A stretch of DNA of 64,000 bases, from contig JABWDB010000035.1 of the NCBI GenBank assembly GCA_019614645.1, forward strand, positions 1,178,001 through 1,242,000. The letters run 5' to 3'. The stretch comes from Stratiolaelaps scimitus (Eukaryota > Arthropoda > Arachnida > Mesostigmata > Laelapidae). How positions within the stretch are numbered: the stretch's first letter is position 1; the number at the start of each line of letters is the position of its first letter. Below are positions 46,285 through 57,900 of this stretch, in pieces. Position numbers and translations under genes: made by a program. The notes below the pieces were generated by a model. The model made no database searches. It was not told where the DNA came from and was given only the letters and a program-made list of their open reading frames with translations.

Positions 46285-46734
46285 TCAATCGTATTTGTTA
46301 CCATCTGAATGATCTTCCGCTTGAATGGTTTCTACTATGTATCGTCTGTCTACGTAATTACACATCTTGTTTCGAGCAAGCATGGTGTCTGCATGAATAA
46401 ACGTGTGATATATGCAATTATTCTCATTTAACTTCATTACAAGCGATGTTGTTGATGTTGCTGCTTCTATGGTGGTGTACATCACTCCGCGTCTGTTGTA
46501 TACAACCGGCCATGTGTGCATTACTCGTGGTGACGATAGCTGCATTGCTTTTGCTGGATATGTCAGTGGATGATGCGGCGGCGGCGGCGGCAGCGGCGGC
46601 GACGTTATGCCACCAGTCGAGGGTTGTCGTGCGACCTCGTCTACCCTCTCCTGCTCCTCAATGAACTTCCGAATGAATGAGTTGTCACGCATACAAATCG
46701 GGTTTCTTCCGCCCTGCCTGGCCGCGGTGGCCAT
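46285..46734 (-). CDS. Candidate first coding exon or ORF, unknown protein (minus strand)
   Basis: An ATG at 46734 opens a 149-codon frame. The first 40 residues look like real protein (MATAARQGGRNPICMRDNSF then IRKFIEEQERVDEV). The following part is a Pro/His run (SPPLPPPPPHHP) encoded by a GCC/GGC trinucleotide tract, and the rest is less protein-like. A donor such as AGAGG|GTAGAC near 46645 would end the exon after EEQER; this is inference. No downstream exon was found, and the gene would converge with the plus-strand 44-kb gene. Confidence 0.3.
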   Translation of the reverse strand: MATAARQGGRNPICMRDNSFIRKFIEEQERVDEVARQPSTGGITSPPLPPPPPHHPLTYPAKAMQLSSPRVMHTWPVVYNRRGVMYTTIEAATSTTSLVMKLNENNCIYHTFIHADTMLARNKMCNYVDRRYIVETIQAEDHSDGNKYD

Positions 46735-48400
46735 AAGCTCCGGCGTGACTCGGCGACAGAAACCTCACGCGGTAGTAGAATATGACATCGTATAGGCCAC
46801 TGGCGTCAAGCAAAACTGGGCTGGGGCTTGTCACAACGACAACAACAAAAACATCAACAACAACAATACAGAAAGAGAGAGAGAGAGTGCTCAGAGAAAG
46901 CGAAACACAGATCGTGGAGGGTAGAGCGCGATTCAAATTGCTTGTAATATGTTATAGCTTGAGGCCGACGATGGCGTGGGACGCCACCTTCTATGGCGTC
47001 GGGGCAGGTCCTGCCTCGACGGTGCGGCCGCTACTGCCGCCAGGCGTTACAGCCACCGTCTAGTCTAGACTACTACCTTGCGCTTGTAGTGTTGTTGTAC
47101 CCTGTGCGGTAACTGACGGATGTCTCTTTGGATTCTCGCTGATCGGCTACACATAGAAACAGCCAGCCGATGCACTCCGTCCGTACAAGCCAACAGCTGC
47201 ACCAACGAACGAGACATTCATTGATTGATTCATTCATTCAGTGAGTCATTGGCTCAACCAAGCATGCAACCGAGCGAGCAGTGAACGAACCGGCAGTCAA
47301 CGACCGACCGTGGTTGTACTACAACAGGCTCGTCCGTTCCTGTTGGCAGCTGCATTTCGTCTGTCCGACGTCGACTGCGGCATCAAGGTGCGTCGAATGG
47401 CTTTGCGAATGGAACAAAGCGCCAGGGGAGCGTCGATCTATAGCAGCAGATATATGTGCACCAGACACAGCAGACACACACACCGAGCGAGCGAGCGAAA
47501 CATATGCGAATGGATAGCTGGCGCAGGAACCAACATGGTCCAATCGGGTCCGTATTGCCGCGGGGCTTCGACTTGCTTACTTGCTCCCCACCTATCTACG
47601 TCCTTCGCGCGCTCGCTGGCGGACCGCCGTTCCAGCTGGCTGGAGCCTTTCCACAAGCTTTTCTTTTAGGGGTCTCGGCCCGACCGTATAGCAGAAGGTT
47701 TGTGAGTCCCGGCCGGCGGGCTGGACGGACATTCGTTGTAGCTGTGCCGGCGTCGAAGCTCGCCACCGCCACTGGCAAACCTCTACAGTACAAACCTCAA
47801 GCACACGCATACTGGATAGTTCGCCGGTTCGGGGGGGGGCGGCGGCGAATGGAGGATACCGGGCATCGTCTAGACGCGCTCAACCTTCGGAATCGCTTGC
47901 GTGGGACAGACGGCCCAGTCGACCAACAGCAGCAGCGTTGTCGCACACATCATCGCCATCACGCATTCAGGTTGTTCGCGCTCGTGGCCGCGTGTGCAAG
48001 TGCAATGCACCATGTACATATGTCGTCTATGTGCTTCTGCCACCGCCGCCGCCGCCGCCGCCGCCTCCTCCTCCTCCAGTGCCACGGTGAGATAGCGAGA
48101 GAGATAGAGAGAGAGAGAGATGTATCTGCGGGTTGGTGGGTGGTTGTTCGCCTCTGTGGGGTCGTGTATAGAATCTCTGGAATGCAGCAGTATGCTGAAG
48201 TGAGTAGGCAATGGGAGAAGCCAGCCTGTGTTGGTCGCCAAGTGCCGTTGGGTCTTTGCTACTGCGGCTGCTGCTGCTGTTGTTGTTGCTGGAATACGGC
48301 GAAGTTTAATATGGCGGGGTGGAGTGGCAGGGAACGGATGTCGCCGCACATTATGTATGATGCATCGTACTGGACCGGCTAAATCTGACAATTGAACGTA
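46440..48400. other. Large GC-rich, trinucleotide-rich island
   Basis: Contains GGC/GCC runs (46577-46600, 48042-48064), CTG/TTG runs (48265-48290), AG tracts (48095-48120) and CGAA/CATT tetranucleotide-periodic DNA (47200-47320). A 308-codon plus-strand frame (47456-48382) and several overlapping frames on both strands are composed of low-complexity Arg/His/Cys runs and are judged spurious. It may hold promoter or 5' UTR sequence. Confidence 0.4.
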
Positions 48401-48776
48401 ATTGACAACCATAGGAGATGGGTGAGACGGGAGGTGTCTAGGGGCTCAGCGAGCTGCCGAGTGTTGGGAGTAAACGCTGATCCCATCAAGTGCTGTTTGC
48501 TTTTTTACTATTTATTTTGGCTTATTTTATTCATTTTACACATGGTCTGTGGCACGTTATGCATCTGGTGGCGGTACCGCATTTACGAGAAGGATGAAAA
48601 TAAAAAAAGGTTGTACATATGACTAGATTCGTTTCGCTTGCATCGATCGTATGATTTCAGATAATAAGTTCACAGTGATTCTTCTCCGATTGAAGTTCAT
48701 GTTGACTGCTTAGTTGTGTGCGAACTTAGCATTTTGACACTATTGTGTGAAATTTGCCATGTCGGACTGTGTCTGG

Positions 48777-48778
<2 letters not shown>

Positions 48779-48812
<34 letters not shown>
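48779..48812. repeat. (TA)n microsatellite
   Basis: A 34-bp TA tract followed by TATG/TGTG repeats. Confidence 0.95.
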
Positions 48813-48818
<6 letters not shown>

Positions 48819-48871
48819 GTTTATATGTATATGTGTGTGTGTTTTCTCCTTCTGTATTCGCATCAGCACAG

Positions 48872-49189
48872 ATAAACGCTTCCGAAGCGACATCCCCTCG
48901 ATCCCGCATCTATGAGCCAATCTATGCTCACATTACAGTGACAATTTTCCGAGTCGAGCGTGAGCCGCGTCCGCCTATTCTCGACAGTAGCCTCGTCGTT
49001 CCAGTTGCGATGAGAGTTCCCCCCCATCCAGCACCGCCCACCCCGCGTGATCCTGTCACGTTATCAGGGCCAATGTTCGCTCGATTCCGTTCGGTGTTAT
49101 GCCGCCGAGTCGGGGATTTGCCTTGCTCTGGATGGAATGGATCCTATTCGAATTTATTCGGCAAAGTCAAGACTTCTCGTGGCCGATAA
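48872..49189 (+). CDS. Weak candidate coding exon
   Basis: A strong acceptor (ttttctccttctgtattcgcatcag, then cacag) precedes a 105-codon open frame ending in TAA at 49189. The peptide includes RIYEPIYAHITVTIFRVERE and a Pro-rich MRVPPHPAPPTPRDP segment. Two other frames are open downstream (to 49442 and 49645), one of which ends near a GTGCGT donor at about 49555. I cannot decide which frame, if any, is used. Confidence 0.22.
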   Translation: MNASEATSPRSRIYEPIYAHITVTIFRVEREPRPPILDSSLVVPVAMRVPPHPAPPTPRDPVTLSGPMFARFRSVLCRRVGDLPCSGWNGSYSNLFGKVKTSRGR

Positions 49190-49683
49190 GCCGAGAATCA
49201 CTTGTACAACAGGCGAACACCAGCGTGGGGGGCGGGGGTGGCCCCGAGCCGAGCTATTCCATCGTTGCACCGTTTCCCCGCAGCAGCCGCACCCCTACCA
49301 ATGGATGTGTTGGCCAATATCACTTCAATATTCGCTAAGCGGAAGAGACGCTCGCACTTGTCGAAGAGTCATCGCCACGGCACACGGACGTCGCGACTAC
49401 GGCAGCATGCGACTGTGCCGCAATACGATTGCGGGTATTTGAGTTTCGTTAAAGGGAATGCAGAAGAGTTTCTCGATGGTTGTTCGTCTCTGCTCGAAGC
49501 GCGGCTAATGACACGGGTAGCATTTGAAGAATTGAAGTATAACAGTGAAGAACGGTGCGTATATTCATCTAGGCGCACTGTGAGATTCAAAGGGGGTCTA
49601 AATGCGTTGCACTTGAATGAAGCGCGCACACACACATACACATGACAGTCCACCCAGCGCTCTGAAGAATTCGACCTGAAATC

Positions 49684-49712
49684 TATTATTATTATTATTA
49701 TTATTATTATTA
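49684..49712. repeat. (ATT)n microsatellite
   Basis: About ten ATT units. The region 49720-51670 has no supported gene; a GC-rich patch with CT/AG tracts lies at about 50480-51060. Confidence 0.9.
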
Positions 49713-51672
49713 TCTATGTTAGAGAAATCCATCCGTTTGGCTACGTTTGTATTTTTATTGAGGCATAAAATTTTTGAGCGAATCTATCATTGGCGGTAAG
49801 CAAAGCTACCAGGGCGAAGATTCTTTAATAGTTCTCGAGATGTTCGTTGCATTTCGGTATAACCGCTACACTGGCTGTGTTACCTACCGCAACAATGTAG
49901 ATAGTAGAAAATTAATGTGGATGCGCACATATATATATATATATAAACTTTTCTCTTTTTGTATAGCTTAACTAATTATCCGTATTACAGCTGGTAGACA
50001 ACACGTTATGCCTACGCCATCCAGCATCCGTTCATTTTGGGCAGATGTATCAACCTGCACGACTCTGAAAACTAAAATACATTTACATTCAGAGGTCCAC
50101 AGAATACTCAGGTTATTACTCGCATAGTTGACCGTCAGCGTCGGCTACTACCGGACTCGATCTCCCCGCCTCTCAAACAAGTCTCACAAACGCGTCTTCT
50201 GCAGCAGCTGCTGCTGCTGCTCGCGTCAGCGCCAAGGAGCTATTCTATTGTGTAATATACAGCGGGGATCTGGTTGGTGGTAAGAGGAGGCGCAAGCGAG
50301 ATCAACATTATGAGCAATGTAGGTAATATCCTTGAGGAATCCGTATAATAGAGTCATGCGTACAAGGTCTAATACAAAGTTTACAGCCACTGCGACTGTA
50401 ATGAGCACAGCGGGAGAAGTGTATATGCCTACGAACCTTCGTATGTATGTATATATGTCTGCCTTTATATCCGTCTGTCTATCTGCGTGTAGGCATGACT
50501 GGACCGACCCCGACTTTGGCCATGTTCCTGAACACCGCCGCCACCGCCGCCACCGACGCCGCGGCCGCGTCAGCGTAGACGAGAGTGTGAGCCTGCCTTA
50601 AACAATTCTAGACCTCAACACCGCTAAGGAAGGCCAGGCTGGAATGCCAAGTGGCGGACGTCGCCACTCCTTCCAGGAGCCATCGAGCTACGCAGTATCT
50701 CTCCATTCCTCCCTTCTGGAATGCAATAACCCATAGGCTTCCACTTCAGTGAACCACTCCGACTGCAGCACTGTCTCTCTCTCGCTCTCTCTCGTCCAGT
50801 GAGAACTTTTCGCTGGTGACCCCTCCAATGACGGGCGGCCCGCGTAGTGAGTAAGACGCCGAAATGTAGTGAGCGAGTGTGTGTGTATGTGTGTTTGGTT
50901 GGTAAAATGAGCTCCTGGAATAGGCCCAGAAGTGGCATGGAACTGCTAGAACTGCTGGACGAGTAACTAACGAAGACGAGCCGCACAACGAAGCTCCCTC
51001 TGTATTGGCTGCCGCTGAGAGAGAAGAAACACTATCGCTCGCTAGATCGAGATGGCTCACGATCTTATATATCCGTTTGGATCTGACCGGAAGAAGTGTA
51101 ATAGCTTCGCCGAAACTGCTGTTAGCGGGGTGATCGACCCGAGGTATGCATCCAGTCAGTATATAATTTACAGTATCAATGTAACGAAACAGAGGCCGCT
51201 GAGTGCCAGTATTGAGTACTACGCTATCTGATGCCCTTCGTTAAATGTTAATATCCTGCTTCGGTGAGGTGAAGCTAGATGTCCGTTGGAGACGATTCGA
51301 AGGTAGGCCTACACCCCATCCTCACACTGAATACTTGTTATTACTATCCGTTTCTTTATAGAAAATACCGCCTCGTAGCCTTTCGAAGTGAATGTACCCG
51401 TTCCTAATCGGTTCGCAGATTATTTCCTATGTTCAGGGCTTGATGAAGAGCGCTGGTATACTATCCATTATATGATAGGCCCATGTAGACAGCATCTTCC
51501 AGCGGTATGTCGGTGTTATGAGCGTGTATCGTATGCTGGTGGAATGAGAAATCTCATCTCCGTGACGCACAACTTTACGATTTGTGTCCCCTCCCGGAAG
51601 TGTTGTTGTCTTAGAAGCCTGTATCCGAAGTATGCTTTGTTACTGAAGGGGTTGTATGGAACAGCACATATA

Positions 51673-52729
51673 TTAGGTTGACGCAAAAATAATGAGACAC
51701 ATATACATTTCAATATTGGCTAAACTAATTAAGTTAAAACAAAGATTTTTTAGGATGAGCTAGAGGTATGCACCCCTTTTATTTATACGCTGGTCTCAGA
51801 GTTCTGGCAGCCTTCTAACAGCTAGGTATGCTCCATTTCTATTACTATTTATACATTCGTTATTTAAGGCCTCTCGGAGTAAATCGATGCTTGCATACCT
51901 GTTGCCACCTATAGACCTCTTTAATCGATGGAAGAAACCATAGTCACACGGGCTTAAATCGGGGAAATAGGGGGGGGGGGTGATGCCATCGCCCTATCTT
52001 GTTGGCCTTAAGCCAGGACGTAATTTCATTGCTACGATTTGCCCTAGCTTTGTCATCAAGCAAGCCACACTCAGTGCTTCCTATCGCCATGCCAATTATT
52101 CATGAGTCCCTTCAAGAACTCGAGATATTGAGCCGAATCCATTTTTTCTCTTGGGCCCAAAACCTCGTAGTAGCAAATTCCGTTGAGATCCGTGGCAAGT
52201 GCTACCATTACTTTAGGCTCGAATCTATTTGGTAATGCTATCGCCATTGCTTGTTCACCTGGTCGTAGCCACTGTTTCACTTGACCTTTTTCCGCTCCCC
52301 TATACAGGCTGACCCATTCGATCTCGATCCGTTCGTCGAACTGAGATTCGGGAAGGGGTGGGCGCTCTCGATGTTTAGTAATGTCCCAGCAGCCTTACCT
52401 GAACTGCGCACACCAACGGCACACCAGTCGTCGATTCAGGGCATTATGGCCATGCACGCTAACCAACATTCGATGTTATATATTTCAGCTAGACATTTCT
52501 TCTTTTGAAACATAAACCTGACACTTTCCTTGTGAAAATACAAGTCTGAGGGACTTGCTCCGGCGGTTGCCATTCCGAACACCCAACAAAAACCGAATGC
52601 TAGCAGCTTTCGCGCCGTCTGCTTGCTAAGTGTTGTGTCTCATTGCCCGCCAAATTTGAATTCAAACCGGCCAAGAATAAGAATTCGGCGCAAGACGATA
52701 GGCGTCTCATTATTTTTGGGTCATTCTAA
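51673..52729 (-). mobile_element. Mariner element with both terminal inverted repeats and TA target duplications
   Basis: The ends are 26-bp inverted repeats: TTAGGTTGACGCAAAAATAA... at 51673-51698 and its partner at 52704-52729, matching at 23 of 26 positions. TA flanks both sides (51671-51672, 52730-52731), the known target of mariner insertion. The transposase is on the minus strand. At 1,057 bp the element is shorter than the usual 1.3 kb, and its N-terminal coding region is poorly preserved, so an internal deletion is likely. It is non-autonomous in its present form. Confidence 0.9.
51740..52560 (-). pseudogene. Decayed mariner transposase inside the 51.7-kb element
   Basis: On the minus strand KQWLRPGEQA (52280-52250) matches the mariner KxWxxPGE block. 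PKVMVALATDLNGICYYEVL and a DSAQYLEFL segment follow; then, after a stop and frame change, DDKARANRSNEITSWLKANK and PPYFPDLSPCDYGFF. The last two blocks stand for the family's HDNARPH and YSPDLAPSDYHLF, with 35 residues between the two Asp. The extra residue lies at a C run (51971-51980 on the plus strand is G), so the original spacing was probably the D34D of mariner. The helix-turn-helix region and the first catalytic Asp are not recognisable. Confidence 0.8.
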
Positions 52730-52734
52730 TAAAT

Positions 52735-53845
52735 ATATATATATACTTCACAGAGAAATTTGTCCATCACTTTTGTCCGAAAAGCTCGACTCCAATTCAC
52801 AGTGAAGTCCAGCCAAAACCAACGATAAGAGGTCACTATTTTCGGGGCCTATTTTTGTTGGTTGTCATATTTTTGACATTTTTTTTCTCAGAGGGGAATG
52901 CCGCTGGATATTGCGAAAGTTAGAAATATTGTTTGTCTCCGATCTCACAGATCAAATTGTCGCAAGGGTTTCGTAGGTTTCGATTGCTCATTCTACTTTT
53001 AGCATTAATCAAATTCATCGTTACTGCGCCACCTTGGGGGTCTCTTCCAGTCGCTGACAATTCGAACGAATTCTTGTGCCGAGGTATCAAATATCCACTG
53101 AACACGATACCATTGAGTTGAGTGAATAGCGAACAGATTATTTCGAATAGAAATTAGATACGTTTTTAAGGCAGCCAACGTGTGTTTAGCGTATTACGTT
53201 AGGTTATGATTGTATAGCAGCCGTTGCAGACCATTCGCCGTGGGCGTCTGAATTGGAAATCTACGGGGTAATTTTTATACCAAACAATATTTATCATACA
53301 TGACGTCGCATGTTAGAGTACGTTTTAAGTTTTTGCTCGGACTAAATCATTGCTTCAGTTGGCTTAGGTAGCACAGATTAAGTTGATCTTGCGTAAAATA
53401 CGGCATAATTCGTGGTGCAATTCGAGTAGGCCCAGCAAGCGGAGGCTGAAGCAGTTGATAGTAGATGCCCAGCCGTCAGTTGTGCAGATGTCGGTGAAGA
53501 CAAGTTTCCAAGATTGTTGCCTCCAGACATTTCCGTTCATTGTCAGCTACGTGTTTTGTGCGTAATTATGTATGATACTATTCTGTATCGATTTGTTATT
53601 TCTGAGGGACGAAATTGTCTCTTCTTCACCCTTGACAAACGGCGGATTTACGTTGCTCAAAAAGCGAGGAGAACTTATTTAGTTGTCATTACCAACCACG
53701 TGTCAGAAATTCTGGTGTGTCCTCGAATCGACCTTGCGTATGCACCATCTCGAAACTCCGGAACGGTCCCAAATATATAGAAACCCTTCAAATTAGCCAG
53801 CTCCCCAATCCAATTCCACAATGTCTTGTTGCCGTTTCCACAAGT
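52735..53845. other. Intergenic, no supported gene
   Basis: AT-rich sequence with short unsupported frames between the mariner element and the 53.8-kb locus. Confidence 0.35.
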
Positions 53846-53848
53846 CAG

Positions 53849-54200
53849 CAAACGGTTCGCCCTGAATCAGACGACGATAACCCATCAGCAGATGGTAACG
53901 TATCACCGAACGGCCCTATCCAAGCTCGTCAAATCACGAGATTGTTCGACGCCGAATTTCATCGTCGCACCGGAGCAAACGACGAGGACGACGAGGACGA
54001 CGAGGGATCAGAGAGAGAGGAAATAGTGTTAAGTATAACGACGGGCGAAAATTGCTAATATCTCCATTTCAGCGAATCTGTTGAATAATGAAGGTGATGA
54101 TTTGCCTGATTCTCATCTGTTACGCCATCTCATATCCGAGACAAGACACCAACGAGGGACGACCCCGCTCTCACGCACGAGGTCAGCGGGTGGCGGGTAA
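53849..54200 (+). CDS. Candidate acidic-protein exons joined by a 40-bp intron
   Basis: Exon a (about 53849-54032) follows an acceptor gtttccacaagtcag and encodes an acidic stretch (RPESDDDNPSADGN, then ARQITRLFDAEFHRRTG and DEDDEDDEGSEREE). A 40-bp intron (54033-54072) starts GTATAA, has a CTAAT branch-point-like site and ends atctccatttcag. Joining A to CG gives Thr and keeps the frame (NLLNNEGDDLPDSHLLRHLI) to TAA at 54198, or to a GGTAATA donor overlapping that stop. The start exon is not seen. The family is unknown. It overlaps a different frame with a signal peptide (54088-54288); only one may be real. Confidence 0.35.
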
Positions 54201-54288
54201 TATTTACGTGGCCTCGAACAGATGGAACAATTTTTCAATCTGTGCCGTCCTCTGCGACGAACGAGAAAACTATCCGGTGTGCTGCAAG
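54088..54288 (+). CDS. Candidate first coding exon of a small secreted Cys-containing protein
   Basis: ATG at 54088, 15 bases after the acceptor at 54072, opens 67 codons that end exactly at AAG|GTGAGC, a strong donor (54289). Residues 1-16 (MKVMICLILICYAISY) are a convincing signal peptide. The mature part is basic, then has C-x3-C-x8-CC near its end (CAVLC...VCCK). The next exon was not found; read-through would add only VS before a stop. The sequence upstream in this frame is closed by TGA, so the start is real if the frame is used. Confidence 0.4.
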
Positions 54289-54299
54289 GTGAGCTGAGG

Positions 54300-56940
54300 T
54301 GAACGCAGACGAGCGCGGACCACGATTAGTAAGCCACGTTTCATCAGTTCAACAAAGTACAAAATCAGTTCCCTCTAGAGAATCTAACGAGGGCCAAGTG
54401 ATGCAGCAGCACATGCACGAGGCCAGCTGGCATCGCGCAAAAAAAAGCTGAGACGGCTGCTCTCATACTTAGAACTCGTGCAAAAGTGCGCTCTCAGGCG
54501 ATGTGCATGTGAGGTTTGTGAGAAACACAAAATACTCGTTGTTATTGAATCGTTAAAGGCTGCAGGGATCTAGTAGTCTATGGGATATCCCCAATGAGGA
54601 TTGTCAGTCGGCGAAATTATGTGCCAAGTCGAAAGTATAGCGTTGGACATTTGATGCGCCATTATTATTGAGCGACTGCTCTATGAAGATATCGAGGGAA
54701 ATCTATACATGTTTTCTAAACAAGAAGTAGCGCAATTCTGTTACACAGTGCGTGTACCTATGCCGAGGTATAATGCCAACATGTGTTTAAGGGCTGTTCA
54801 TTCCGCTTGTTTTCGAATCAGTGTCTTTCCGACGCCTCTCGACTATCGGTGACGATTCGCAGTGAATCCCGTTGACTAACGACTACTAACCCCCTGTTAT
54901 TTCTACGTTTATGGAGGCACGGCACACATTGTCATCGAGTCTCCAATTATTTACCATATTACGGAGCTGGAAAGGCGATTAATTTCGCCGAGTGCCACCA
55001 TACATAGACCTGTAATTAGCGTATTTCTTCCTGCCTGCATTATTATTAGTAACATTATCATTATATTGTTATTATTATCGTCATCATCATCATCATCAAA
55101 CGGTAAATCTACATTTACCAAAGCTACATCGCAATTTTAAGCTTTTCTCTATCTATAGTGCCATCAGCGAATCGTCAAAACGTCCCATGTCTTGCTCCAT
55201 AGCACATCTGGCACTGTGCGTTTTCTTTTCTGCTCCATTGTGGTGAGAATAGTCCCAGCTATCTCCGCGCCACGGGGACAGCGGTCCGACCAGATTCCAG
55301 TAGGTCGCCCAAAAGGTTGTGGACCTATATACGTGCTGTACAACAACAACAACAATAACAACAAGAACAGCAGCAGCATCAGCATTCATATGGCGTGAGC
55401 ATTATGAGGTCGAGCCAGAAGCAATATAGGAAAGAGAGGGCAGTCGTGGGCTTCCTGCATTCTGCACTTCAATGTTCGCATTTAATATCTCGTCTCACGC
55501 AACGCAGTGTCTCCATACGGCACAGCAGGTAGTCGCTCGTATCGTATGGCACGTAATCAAGATGGGAGACACACACATCTGCAGCAATCTGCCCTCTGCT
55601 CTCTCTCTCTCTCTAGTGTAGGCGGACTTGGAGCTTAGGGAAATCTTACAGTGATTGTGATTGCTGTACGATTAGGCTAGACATTATAATCATCTGTGTG
55701 AAACGACTAGGTGGCTGCTAGGCGAGAGCTCACTCGTGTTGGTTCGATGTCGCTAACTGACACTGCAGTGATATGATAGCTGTGCAACTGTCTGAGAGCA
55801 AGAAAATAGAAGAGAAAAAAAAACGCCTTAGTAACGATGAAAATGAATTTCAAGAGCGAACGCTTATTTTGCACTGCCAACATTTTGGTTGGTTTAATGC
55901 ACTGTTTATAGGTTCGCGCGAAAACGCTCACGACAGCGAGCACGCACCTTTTGTGTAGTCGCCTGACAGCAACAAACTCGTTTGCTACCACTATTACTTG
56001 CACTTTGAAAGAGAAGTGAAATATTGGACACGTGGAGAACTTAGCACACCACTTTTAGTAAGGGGATCGAAAAAGCCTGCTGATGACCTGTGAATCTCAT
56101 GAACACCAGGAGTGACAGATAGAACGCCAACGTCACTGTGCGCACGTTGCCTCGACCCTGATGAGAGTTCTCCTGTTCAATGTATGATTACCAAGAAGTG
56201 CATCACATGATTGAAATCGTCTTATTTGTTATACGGCGCACGCGACCTTCAATGTTGTCAAATACGTTTTTGCATAGTGTCTTCTCTTTTAAGCGGTTTT
56301 TAGCGGTTTCGACCTTTATCCCGTAGACTTGGCGAAAAGAATAAAGAGAAGAAGATCTTGAAAGTCGTACATTTTGCCCTCATACGCCGCGTCGCGTATA
56401 ACACCATTTTCGGGGGGAAGTTTTCAATATATCTCGCTTCGAGGCTGACTTCTCATATCGTCAATTTCGAAGAAGTTTCCACGCAAATTTTCTACCCACA
56501 GGGGAGTAGTATGGCCTCGCGAATCAATATTTTGGCCGAGAAGTGCTCACTATCGAGACCGCTTACCCACAGTGTATCGAGAGAAATTTCGATGTTGCGG
56601 GCGGCCTATCTAGAGCGCTTCTGATGGAATACTCGCAGCGTTTGCCCTTTTGGCGGAGCGTAGACTAACAATCATGTTATCTATTCTACCTGCTCGCGAG
56701 CTTGTAGGAATAAATTCAGTTGCCAACGTTCTCGAAGCGTCTCTACTTTAGACGCGTTAGGGTTTGACCTAACTGGAAGAATTGCAGCCACCCAAGGAGC
56801 GACATGTTTCGTTCATATAGTGATGCAGTAAACACAAAGCAGTCAAAACCACCCGTTCAGTTCACTATCATACATAGGTGCTATATCTAGAAACAGCGTC
56901 AGTAGGCACTCATAATTGCTCAAAATGAGTATGCTTTTGA
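54300..56940. other. Intergenic, no supported gene
   Basis: Contains (ATC)n and (AAC)n short runs near 55081-55096 and 55342-55360 and a CT tract near 55602. Open frames here lack splice or homology support. Confidence 0.4.
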
Positions 56941-56999
56941 TAAATGAAATGCACAATCCGCGGTCACCTGCGAGATGAACAGACTGTCCCATGTCTAGT

Positions 57000-57900
57000 A
57001 GTGGGGCTATGGCAAACACGCCAGGGCTGGACTAGGGGGACAGGCATTTCTTGCAGTTCATTTCGGCGTCGACCCGTCCGAGCCAGCTGTTTCTCTGTCG
57101 GCTTCCAATCCCGCCGTCCTTCTATGTGCCGGCACGTGGCAGCCGCAGCAGTAGTGTTACTGGTGGTGGCGGTGGTGGCGGCGGTGGCGGCGACGTCTTA
57201 GGCAAACCTCTCTTGAAAGCCTCTCCGAGACCCTGCTGCCTACCCTCCCTTCTAATATCGTCGCTCTGAGTGACTGACTACTGAAGGCATTGCCCGCCAG
57301 CTACTGGCGCAACGACTGACTCGCAAAACTGATGGATATTCAGTCACGAAGGGAGAGAAGAACGCCGGAGAGCTCTGAAGGTGCGCGAAACGGCCAGCAG
57401 TTGAGTCCAGCCCGGTGGTGCACTCCCTCTCGACCTAACAGGCGCCAATCCGGCAGCTTCTTGTCCTCTGAGCTCCCGTGTGTCTTCTTTTGCCGGAGGA
57501 TACTCATTCTCGTCATTCAGCTGGACAGCCAGCCGGCCACCCGGCCCACTTCGCGCTATCACAAGCAGCGCTGTCTCGTACTTGCCAAAGGGCGGGGCTG
57601 CCGGTTCCACCGTACGCTCGCTTTGTTCCACCACCAGTCTCCATTCACTGGTGGGGTCCTCATCTTGCCGGCAGGAGAGATCGAGTTATTAGGTATTTAC
57701 ACAAAGGTGAGCCGGCTACGTTTTTCGAGTCGATGTCAGCTTGCGTCATACAAAGACGTCGTTCATCGTCGGCCTGGACGTGTAGTGATATGATAGGCTG
57801 TTTTCATTTACTGGACACACACACACAGACACACACGCGCGTACCACGGTAGTAGCGAGCGGCTCAAGGCGGTACATAATAATTCCATTTGGCGCGCCTC
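57000..57900. other. GC-rich island with GGT/GGC run and a strong splice donor
   Basis: Contains GGT/GGC repeats near 57160-57192 and ends with (CA)n near 57816-57830. At 57707 CAAAG|GTGAGC is a strong donor that would end an exon on the plus strand. A 153-codon frame (57332-57793) crosses the donor but has no recognised motif, so the exon may be untranslated. Confidence 0.35.

Noticed and set aside
47456..48382. A 308-codon plus-strand open frame
   Set aside because: It is built largely from trinucleotide and AG tracts read as Arg, His, Cys and Leu runs, has no motif, and overlaps long frames on the other strand. It reflects GC-rich, low-complexity DNA.
55192..55398. A frame ending in an Asn run
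   Set aside because: The run comes from an (AAC)n microsatellite and the rest has no support.
56358..56624. An 88-codon plus-strand frame
   Set aside because: Plausible composition, but no splice site, start context, repeat match or family was found.
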